This document shows, one piece after another, positions 1 to 4,893 of a stretch of 7,205 bases of DNA. This DNA comes from Candidatus Krumholzibacteriia bacterium (GTDB lineage: Bacteria > Krumholzibacteriota > Krumholzibacteriia > LZORAL124-64-63): contig JALUJS010000582.1 of NCBI GenBank assembly GCA_027056825.1, forward strand, positions 1-7,205, written 5' to 3'. The notes beneath the pieces are model-generated. The model did not search any database, was not told the origin of the DNA, and worked only from the letters and a program-made list of their open reading frames with translations. Made by a program: the position numbers and the translations under genes. Position 1 is the first letter of the stretch; each line of letters opens with the position of its first letter.

Positions 1-275
1 TGGCCCCGCGGATCGCGGCCCGGCTTGCCGAACACGCCCAGCTGGCAGAACGTCAGGCCCCGCAGGCCGGTCTCCTCGGCGACCTCCCGGCCCACGGCCA
101 GGTCCGGGTCCTCGCCGTACTCCACGAACCCCCCGGGCAGGGCGTGGGTCCCCGCGAAGGGATCGCGGCCGCGCAGGACCAGCAGCACCCGGTCCCCCGC
201 GGCGCTGCGGTGGACGATCACCGCGTCCACCGTCAGGGCGGGATTGCGGTAGACGGGCTCCGGCGCCTCCGACAC
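1..275 (-). CDS. Nudix hydrolase, C-terminus cut by window edge
   Basis: Reading the minus strand from a GTG at 275 gives 91 in-frame codons with no stop before the window edge. A complete Nudix box is visible at residues 49-71, matching GX5EX7REUXEEXGU exactly: G49, E55, R63-E64, E67-E68, G70, L71. These residues bind the metal ions used to hydrolyse nucleoside diphosphates linked to another group. Upstream is the usual N-terminal strand (NPALTVDAVIVH) and the LLVLRGRDPFAGTHALPGG lead-in. Downstream is GVFGKPGRDPRG, a tail typical of ADP-ribose-pyrophosphatase-like Nudix proteins; the exact substrate cannot be told. The GTG lies 10 nt after the stop of the STAS gene and has only a weak AGGCGG upstream, so translation is probably coupled. 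An in-frame ATG at 326-324, overlapping the STAS gene, is an alternative start. The family call is firm; start and substrate are less sure. Confidence 0.88.
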   Translation of the reverse strand, partial: MSEAPEPVYRNPALTVDAVIVHRSAAGDRVLLVLRGRDPFAGTHALPGGFVEYGEDPDLAVGREVAEETGLRGLTFCQLGVFGKPGRDPRG

Positions 276-285
276 GGGGGGCCGC

Positions 286-630
286 CTACGGGGTCTCGAA
301 AGAGGCCAGTGCCTCTTCGCAGTCATTGAAGGTCTCGAAGACGAGCTTCAGCTGCGTGACGTTGAGGATGTTGTCGATGCGGTCGCTCACGTTGCAGATC
401 TTCAGCGTCCCGCCGTTCTTCTTCAGGGTGTGGAAGGCGGAGACCAGGATGCCCAGGCCGGTGGAATTCACCCAGCTGACCTTGCCCATGTCCAGCAGGA
501 TATCCACGTAACCCTGGCTGACGAGGGTCTTGATCTCGGACTGGAACTTCTCGTGGTCGGGGCCGCCCATGATCTTGCCGCTGAGCTGCAGGACCATGAC
601 CTCCCCCTGGAGATTCTGCTTGATATTCAA
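286..630 (-). CDS. STAS-domain anti-sigma-factor antagonist (SpoIIAA/RsbV-like)
   Basis: A 114-residue cytoplasmic protein consisting of one STAS domain. Proteins of this type bind an anti-sigma factor or switch kinase and are controlled by phosphorylation of a Ser/Thr at the start of the helix after the third strand. Here that site reads VSWVNSTGLGIL (residues 51-62), with N55-S56-T57 where SpoIIAA has Asp-Ser-Ser. S56 or T57 is therefore the likely phosphoacceptor, and the usual Asp is Asn. Other conserved pieces are LSGKIMGGPDHEKF (17-30) and KICNVSDRIDNIL (77-89). I chose TTG at 630-628 as the start: GGGAGG lies 6 nt upstream, and the protein then begins at the normal STAS N-terminus (MNIKQ...). 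An in-frame ATG at 705 would add 25 unrelated, low-quality residues. The gene heads a two-gene unit with the Nudix gene. No cognate kinase or phosphatase is visible, so the partner is unknown. Confidence 0.9.
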   Translation of the reverse strand: MNIKQNLQGEVMVLQLSGKIMGGPDHEKFQSEIKTLVSQGYVDILLDMGKVSWVNSTGLGILVSAFHTLKKNGGTLKICNVSDRIDNILNVTQLKLVFETFNDCEEALASFETP

Positions 631-707
631 AGATCGCCTCCCTTTGACCCTTTTGACCTTGATTGTGGTATGCTGGCCGGGCCCGTGAGCATGCTCCGGC
701 GTCACCT

Positions 708-736
708 ATGATAGGAGCATCCGGGCCGGATTCCAA
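708..736 (-). promoter_or_regulatory. Probable sigma70-type promoter of the STAS-Nudix unit
   Basis: On the minus strand, TTGGAA (736-731, 4 of 6 matches to TTGACA) is separated by exactly 17 nt from TATCAT (713-708, 5 of 6 matches to TATAAT). This predicts a transcript start near 700 and a leader of about 70 nt before the TTG start of the STAS gene. The -10 hexamer sits inside a perfect 11-bp palindrome, CCTATGATAGG (705-715), which could be an operator. The call rests on pattern only, and the organism's sigma-factor preferences are unknown. Confidence 0.4.
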
Positions 737-750
737 CGACGGATTGTTCC

Positions 751-780
751 AGCCCGCATGATTCATGAACAATGCGGGCT
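751..780. repeat. Near-palindromic hairpin carrying the CCCGCATGAYTCATGAA motif
   Basis: AGCCCGCAT (751-759) and ATGCGGGCT (772-780) are perfect inverted repeats. Their 12-nt spacer itself contains the palindrome TTCATGAA (762-769). The whole 30-bp stretch is palindromic with only two mismatched positions per arm. Residues 753-769 are one copy of the 17-bp motif found again, as inverted termini, in the element at 2319-2498; the only difference is T instead of C at the centre. It lies 17 nt before the Memo gene ATG, in the divergent intergenic region. It may be a regulator binding site, a leader hairpin or a remnant of the same mobile repeat. Confidence 0.6.
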
Positions 781-797
781 AGCCCGACGGAGGAGCC

Positions 798-1676
798 ATG
801 GCGACGGTACGACCCTCCGCTCTAGCGGGAACCTGGTATCCGGCAGATCCGGCGGATCTGGCCGCCCGGATCGATGAGTTCCTGGCCCTGGCCGACCCGG
901 CCGCCCGTCCGGCGGGCAGGCCGCTGGTCGCCGTGGCCCCCCACGCCGGTTACGCCTACAGCGGGCCCTGCGCCGGCAAGGTGTACGGCCTGCTGCGCGA
1001 TGACCGCCCCGGCCGGGTGGTCATCCTCGCCCCCAACCACCGCTATCCCATAGTGCGCTGCGCCGTGGCCACCGTCGAGGCCTTCGCCACGCCCCTGGGC
1101 GCCGTCCCGCTGGACACCGCCTTCTGCGCCGACCTGGCCGCACGCCCGGGTTTCACCGCCACCGAGGCCCCCCACGCGCCCGAGCACGCCGTGGAGATCC
1201 AGCTGCCGTTCCTGCAGCGGCTGTGGCCCGACGATCCGCCGCCCATCGCGCCGGTGCTTGTGCCTCACCTGGACCGGGAGGTGCGGGCGGAGGCCACGGC
1301 CGCCCTGGCCGCCCTGCGCGACGACGACACCCTGATCGTCGTCTCCACCGACTTTACCCACTACGGCGCGGACTACGGCTATGTTCCCTTCACCCATGAC
1401 GTGCCCGCGGCCCTGGAACGGCTGGACTCCGGCGCCATCCTGAAGATCCTGGCCGGGGACGCGCAGGGCCTGCTGGAATACGGCCGGAGCACCGGGATCA
1501 CCATGTGCGGGCTGGAGGCCTGCGCCTTGGCCCTGGGCTGCGGCCTGCCCCAGGGCTACGAGGCCGCCCTGCTGGACTACCGGCGCAGCGCCGATCTGAA
1601 CGGTGACTTCTCCATGTCGGTGAGCTACGCCACCATCCTGATCACCACCGGCCCCGGAGGTGAGCGCCATGACTGA
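798..1676 (+). CDS. amrB: Memo-family protein, AmmeMemoRadiSam system protein B
   Basis: A 292-residue protein, the usual Memo length. Family signatures are RPSALAGTWYPADP (5-18), APHAGYAYSGPCAGKVY (47-63), ILAPNHRY (76-83), EHAVEIQLPFL (129-139) and VSTDFTHYG (182-190). Memo proteins share the fold of class III non-heme-iron dioxygenases. The residues matching the metal-binding H49, H81 and C244 of human MEMO1 appear to be H49, H81 and C237 here, so metal or redox chemistry is plausible; the bacterial function is not established. The ATG has GGAGG at 789-793, 4 nt upstream. The gene overlaps the following AMMECR1 gene by 8 nt (stop at 1674-1676, next ATG at 1669). This fits the conserved A/B pairing of the AmmeMemoRadiSam set. 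It is transcribed divergently from the STAS-Nudix unit. Identification is firm; the biochemical role is open. Confidence 0.93.
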   Translation: MATVRPSALAGTWYPADPADLAARIDEFLALADPAARPAGRPLVAVAPHAGYAYSGPCAGKVYGLLRDDRPGRVVILAPNHRYPIVRCAVATVEAFATPLGAVPLDTAFCADLAARPGFTATEAPHAPEHAVEIQLPFLQRLWPDDPPPIAPVLVPHLDREVRAEATAALAALRDDDTLIVVSTDFTHYGADYGYVPFTHDVPAALERLDSGAILKILAGDAQGLLEYGRSTGITMCGLEACALALGCGLPQGYEAALLDYRRSADLNGDFSMSVSYATILITTGPGGERHD

Positions 1677-2235
1677 TCACGCCCTGACCCACGCCGAAAA
1701 GGACTTCCTGCGGGATCTGGCCCGCGAAGCGGTCAAGGCCGCCGCGGCCGGACGCCCGGCCCCCGACCCCATGGCCCTGGCCGAGTCCCGCGGTCTGACG
1801 CCGGGCCCGGCCCTGCTGGAGCACCGGGGGGCGTTCGTGACCCTGACCAGGGGCGGCAGCCTGCGCGGCTGCATCGGCTACATCGAGGGGATCAAACCCC
1901 TGATCGAGGCGGTGGCCGACAACGCCGCCTCGGCCGCGGTGCGGGATCCCCGCTTCCCGCCCGTGACCCCCGACGAGGTTACGGACCTTGAGCTGGAGGT
2001 CTCCGCCCTGTCCCCCTTGCAGACCGTCGCCGACCCCGAAGACATCGTCATCGGCCGTCACGGCATCCTGCTGGAAAAGGGCGGGCGGCGGGCCGTGTTC
2101 CTGCCCCAGGTGGCGGTCGAACAGGGCTGGGACCTGGAGACCACCCTGGGCCATCTGTGCCTGAAGGCGGGTTTGCCCCCCGGGGCCTGGCAGGAGGGCG
2201 CCCGCTTCCAGGTTTTCACCGCCGAGGTTTTCTAG
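1669..2235 (+). CDS. amrA: AMMECR1-domain protein, AmmeMemoRadiSam system protein A
   Basis: A 188-residue protein spanning the whole AMMECR1 domain. The diagnostic LRGCIG motif is at residues 65-70 within SLRGCIGYIEGIKPL. It is followed by DPRFPPVTPDEVTDLELEVS (93-112), then GILLEKGGRRAVFLPQV (132-148) and EQGWDLETTLGHLCLKAGLP (151-170), all in family order. AMMECR1 proteins are small and soluble, with a conserved surface patch around the LRGCIG Cys; their reaction is unknown. I chose ATG 1669 over the in-frame GTG at 1660 because GGAGG (1656-1660) would otherwise overlap the start codon; with ATG it lies 8 nt upstream. The gene starts inside the end of the Memo gene, so the two products should be made in step. 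The radical SAM partner that often completes the set is not next door; the next 286 nt are non-coding. Confidence 0.93.
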   Translation: MTDHALTHAEKDFLRDLAREAVKAAAAGRPAPDPMALAESRGLTPGPALLEHRGAFVTLTRGGSLRGCIGYIEGIKPLIEAVADNAASAAVRDPRFPPVTPDEVTDLELEVSALSPLQTVADPEDIVIGRHGILLEKGGRRAVFLPQVAVEQGWDLETTLGHLCLKAGLPPGAWQEGARFQVFTAEVF

Positions 2236-2244
2236 TTGTCCATT

Positions 2245-2268
2245 CGTGAAAAAACGGCTAATTTCACG
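2245..2268 (+). repeat. Hairpin just after the amrA stop
   Basis: CGTGAAA (2245-2251) pairs perfectly with TTTCACG (2262-2268) across a 10-nt loop, starting 10 nt after the amrA stop codon. A competing stem, AACGGC (2253-2258) with GCCGTT (2269-2274), uses part of the same bases. No T-tract follows, so it is more likely a 3'-end stabilising hairpin than a stand-alone terminator. Confidence 0.35.
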
Positions 2269-2295
2269 GCCGTTGAAACACATGGGCGGGGCGCG

Positions 2296-2315
2296 GCAGC
2301 GCCTTCGCTGTTTTT
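2296..2315 (+). terminator. Candidate intrinsic terminator of the amrB-amrA unit
   Basis: CAGCG (2297-2301) pairs with CGCTG (2306-2310) around the tetraloop CCTT. Five Ts follow at once (2311-2315), and G-U pairs could extend the stem by two. It lies about 60 nt after the amrA stop. The stem is short, and a rival stem GGCGC (2290-2294) with GCGCC (2299-2303) overlaps it, so confidence is modest. Confidence 0.4.
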
Positions 2316-2318
2316 CAA

Positions 2319-2498
2319 ACCCGCATGACTCATGAAGGAACGTAGCGAGGATGAGGAAACAGCGCGACAGGAAAGGGGCTCGCAAGGATTTGCGAGGGAG
2401 GCGTACCCGGTGCGGTACGTTGACCGAGCAAATCCGAGAACGCCTTTCCTGTCGCGCCGTTAACCATTCGCAGTAGCTCCTTCATGAGTCATGCGGGT
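2319..2498. mobile_element. 180-bp foldback element with perfect 21-bp terminal inverted repeats (MITE-like)
   Basis: Positions 2319-2339 and 2478-2498 are perfect 21-bp inverted repeats; the shared part includes CCCGCATGACTCATGAAGGA. Between them lies a second perfect 15-bp inverted repeat, GCGCGACAGGAAAGG (2362-2376) with its complement at 2443-2457. The left and right arms (57 and 55 nt) are therefore diverged inverted copies of each other. The 66-nt centre holds CTCGCAA/TTGCGAG (2379-2396) and CGTACC/GGTACG (2402-2419) hairpins. No credible coding frame is present. TCAA occurs at both borders (2315-2318 and 2498-2501), possibly a target duplication, although its right copy shares one base with the 21-bp repeat. 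This architecture fits a non-autonomous miniature inverted-repeat transposable element or a folded intergenic repeat. I cannot name a parent family. The element ends 23 nt before spt, so it forms that operon's leader. Confidence 0.65.
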
Positions 2499-2521
2499 CA
2501 ACGGCATGGAAGTGAGATGAA

Positions 2522-3706
2522 ATGGGCCTGCTCGACAAAGTCCACAAGTTCACCACCGCAAAGGAACTGATGGCGGCGGACCTGTACAACTATTTCCGGG
2601 TGATCGAGTCGGCCCAGGAAAACACGGTCCGGTACAAGGGCCGTGAGGTCATCATGCTGGGCAGCAACAACTACCTGGGCCTGACCAACCATCCCCGGGT
2701 CAAGGAGGCCGCCCAGAACGCCATCGCCAAGTACGGCACCGGCTGCGCCGGCTCCCGCTTCCTCAACGGGACCCTGGACATCCACATCGAGCTGGAAGAG
2801 AAGCTGGCGAAGCTGGTGGGCAAGGAGAAGGCCCTGGTCTTCTCCACCGGGTTCATGGTCAACCAGGGCGTGCTCAGCTCCCTGGCCGGGCGCAACGACA
2901 CCATCTTCGTGGACCGCACCGACCACGCGTCGATCATCGACGGGGCCCGCCTGTCCTTCGCCAACGTGGTGAAGTTCAAGCACAACGACATGGAGTCCCT
3001 GGAGCAGGTCCTGACCAACATCCCCGGCGACAACAAGCTGATCATCGTCGACGGCGTGTTCTCCATGGAGGGCGACATCGCCAAGCTGCCCACCATCCTG
3101 GACCTGGCCGCCAAGCACGGCGCCAAGGTCATGGTGGACGACGCCCACGGCATCGGCGTGCTCGGCAAGCAGGGCCGCGGCACCTGCGACCACTTCGGCG
3201 AGACCGACCGCGCCCACCTGATCATGGGCACCTTCAGCAAGTCCCTGGCCTCGGTGGGCGGCTTCGTGGCCAGCGACGCGGACACCATCCACTACATCCA
3301 GCACATCTCGCGCGCGCTGATGTTCTCGGCGAGCATGCCGCCGGCCTCGGTGGCCTCGGTCTCCGCGGCCGTGGACGTGATGCTGGAGGAGGACTGGCGG
3401 CACGAGGCCCTGTGGCGCAACAACGACCTGATGCGCGAGCGCCTCAGCGACGCCGGCTTCGATACCGGTCCCAGCGAGACGCCCATCATCCCCGCGGTGG
3501 TCGGCGAGGACATGGTGGCCTTCAAGATGTGCCGCATGCTCATCGACGAGGGCGTGTTCGTCAATCCGGTGGTCAGCCCCGCGGTGGAGCCCGGCAACGC
3601 CCTGATCCGCCTGAGCCTCATGGCCACGCACACCGAGGACGAGATCAACAAGGCCATGGACATCATGATCGGCGTGGGGCGCAAGCTGGGCGTCATCCCC
3701 TCCTGA
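2522..3706 (+). CDS. spt: Serine palmitoyltransferase (PLP-dependent alpha-oxoamine synthase)
   Basis: This 394-residue cytosolic enzyme is predicted to condense L-serine with an acyl thioester, releasing CO2 to give 3-ketosphinganine, the first step of sphingolipid synthesis. It has the full alpha-oxoamine synthase layout. GSNNYLGL is at 47-54 and GTGCAGSRFLNGTLDIH at 72-88. H135 (DRTDHASIIDG) is placed to stack on the cofactor ring, VDDAHGIGVLG at 205-215 supplies the ring-nitrogen aspartate and a His, K240 in GTFSKSLASVGG is the Schiff-base lysine, and R363 (LIRLSL) is near the carboxylate site. Paralogues are glycine C-acetyltransferase (Kbl) and AONS (BioF). I prefer Spt because the N-terminal YFRVIES block resembles Bacteroidota Spt and because ceramide synthase and ceramide reductase genes follow. 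The ATG has a modest GGAAG at 2508-2512. The gene directly follows the foldback element, and its own promoter is not obvious. Confidence 0.85.
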   Translation: MGLLDKVHKFTTAKELMAADLYNYFRVIESAQENTVRYKGREVIMLGSNNYLGLTNHPRVKEAAQNAIAKYGTGCAGSRFLNGTLDIHIELEEKLAKLVGKEKALVFSTGFMVNQGVLSSLAGRNDTIFVDRTDHASIIDGARLSFANVVKFKHNDMESLEQVLTNIPGDNKLIIVDGVFSMEGDIAKLPTILDLAAKHGAKVMVDDAHGIGVLGKQGRGTCDHFGETDRAHLIMGTFSKSLASVGGFVASDADTIHYIQHISRALMFSASMPPASVASVSAAVDVMLEEDWRHEALWRNNDLMRERLSDAGFDTGPSETPIIPAVVGEDMVAFKMCRMLIDEGVFVNPVVSPAVEPGNALIRLSLMATHTEDEINKAMDIMIGVGRKLGVIPS

Positions 3707-3725
3707 CCCCGGTAGACCCTTCCGT

Positions 3726-3749
3726 GCGGCCCGGGAAATCCCGGGCCGC
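3726..3749 (+). repeat. Strong intercistronic hairpin between spt and the ceramide synthase gene
   Basis: GCGGCCCGGG (3726-3735) pairs perfectly with CCCGGGCCGC (3740-3749) around an AAAT tetraloop: ten pairs, all G-C. It sits in the 67-nt gap after the spt stop, 11 nt before the AGGAGG (3761-3766) of the next gene. There is no T-tract, so it is unlikely to be a plain terminator. It could protect the upstream message from 3' exonucleases or tune the spt to bCerS ratio. Confidence 0.6.
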
Positions 3750-3773
3750 CGTCGCCTGCAAGGAGGACCGCGC

Positions 3774-4892
3774 ATGGCCCTGACCATCCACCCGGTGAAC
3801 ACCAAAGCCGACCTGGATGCCTTCCTGAAGGTCCCCTATCGCATCTACCGCGACGACCCCCAGTACGTCTTCCCGCTGCTGGGCGAAATGAAGCACTTCT
3901 TCGACAAGCAGAAGAACCCCTTTTTCAAGCACGCGGAGTCCGCCCTGTGGCTGGCCCGCCGCGACGGTGAGGTCGTCGGCCGTGTGGGCGCCTGCGTGGA
4001 CGAGGCCAACAACGCGCACTGGAACGAGAAGACCGGCTTCTTCGGCTTCTACGAGGTCGACGACGACGCCGAGGCCGCCGCGGCCCTGCTGGAGTCGGCC
4101 CGGGCCTGGATCGCCTCCCGGGACATGGAGATCATGCGCGGCCCCGGCTGCTTCACCTCCAACCACGACTGGTACGGCCTGCAGGTGGACGGGAAGTTCA
4201 ACCGGCCGGTGGTGGGCATGCCTTACAACCCCCGCTACTACGCGCGGCACTTCGAGGACTTCGGCCTGGCCGGGGCCAAGGACCTGTACGCCTGGGACAT
4301 CCGCACCGGCGGCAAGCTGCCGGACAAGATGCAGCGCCTCATCGACCGCATCCTCGCCCGTCCAGGCCTGGTGATCCGGCCCATGGACATGAAGCGGTTC
4401 GAGGAGGAGGCCGAGACCATCCGCGCCCTCTACAACGCGTGCTGGAGCCGCAACTGGGGTTTCATCCCCTTGAGCGATGAGGAATTCGCCTTCATGGCCA
4501 AGGACATGAAGTCCATGGTGGACCCCCGGTTCCTGCTCATCGCCGAGTTGGAGGGCAAGCCCGTGGGCTTCAGCCTGACCATTCCCGATTTCAACCAGGC
4601 GCTGCAGCCGCTGCGCGGCAAGCTGTTTCCCTTCGGCTGGCTGAAGTTCCTGCTGGCCAAGCGGAAGATCGACTACGCCCGCACCATCCTGATGGGCGTG
4701 CTCCCGGAATACCGCAAACTGGGCATCGACGTGGGCATGGTGTACCGCACCATGCAGTACGCCTTCGGCCGCGGCATTACCAGCGGCGAGTGCTCGTGGA
4801 TCCTGGCCGACAACGTCCCCATGAACCGCATCCTCGAGAGCTACGGAGCCGACTGCTACAAGACCTACCGCATCTACGAGAAGGCGGTGTGA
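3774..4892 (+). CDS. bcerS: GNAT-fold acyltransferase, probable bacterial ceramide synthase
   Basis: A 372-residue protein with no signal peptide or clear membrane span. The C-terminal part has GNAT hallmarks: a strand plus pyrophosphate-loop region, ILMGVLPEYRKLGIDVGM (305-322), then SWILADNVPMNRILESYGA (341-359), which is the usual late strand-helix of acyl-CoA N-acyltransferases. The N-terminal half (MRGPGCFTSNHDWYGL, 121-136; RPVVGMPYNPRYY, 144-156) is characteristic of the large GNAT-like family often beside spt. In Caulobacter, the ceramide synthase bCerS is a GNAT-like protein unrelated to eukaryotic CerS that N-acylates the long-chain base. By context this protein should transfer an acyl group to the amine of 3-ketosphinganine. 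AGGAGG lies 7 nt before the ATG. The gene ends 1 nt before the reductase start, so the two are coupled. The fold is clear; the ceramide synthase role is inferred from family and neighbours, and other N-acyltransferase roles cannot be excluded. Confidence 0.78.
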   Translation: MALTIHPVNTKADLDAFLKVPYRIYRDDPQYVFPLLGEMKHFFDKQKNPFFKHAESALWLARRDGEVVGRVGACVDEANNAHWNEKTGFFGFYEVDDDAEAAAALLESARAWIASRDMEIMRGPGCFTSNHDWYGLQVDGKFNRPVVGMPYNPRYYARHFEDFGLAGAKDLYAWDIRTGGKLPDKMQRLIDRILARPGLVIRPMDMKRFEEEAETIRALYNACWSRNWGFIPLSDEEFAFMAKDMKSMVDPRFLLIAELEGKPVGFSLTIPDFNQALQPLRGKLFPFGWLKFLLAKRKIDYARTILMGVLPEYRKLGIDVGMVYRTMQYAFGRGITSGECSWILADNVPMNRILESYGADCYKTYRIYEKAV

Positions 4893-4893
4893 G

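Noticed and set aside
744..772. Sigma70 promoter for the Memo gene beginning at TTGTTC (744-749)
   Set aside because: No acceptable -10 hexamer falls 15-18 nt downstream; the region is dominated by the hairpin.
1660..1662. GTG as the start of the AMMECR1 gene
   Set aside because: The ribosome-binding GGAGG at 1656-1660 overlaps this codon; ATG 1669 has correct spacing.
822..1670. Minus-strand open frame of 282 codons opposite the Memo gene
   Set aside because: Gly/Gln-rich shadow frame; the plus-strand Memo motifs are unambiguous.
2420..2425. TTGACC as a -35 box for spt inside the foldback element
   Set aside because: The hexamer 17 nt downstream (CCTTTC at 2443-2448) and neighbouring spacings give no -10 match.
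2319..2498. CRISPR array or tRNA-like RNA gene in the amrA-spt gap
   Set aside because: Repeats are inverted, not direct and regularly spaced; the hairpins do not have cloverleaf arm sizes or tRNA consensus bases.
2522..3706. Annotation as glycine C-acetyltransferase (Kbl) or 8-amino-7-oxononanoate synthase (BioF)
   Set aside because: The core motifs are shared by all alpha-oxoamine synthases, but there is no tdh or biotin gene nearby, and ceramide synthase and reductase genes follow. Kept only as a fallback.
2498..3805. Long minus-strand open frame of 435 codons
   Set aside because: Antisense shadow of spt with biased composition (many His, Asp, Val, Ala) and no domain.
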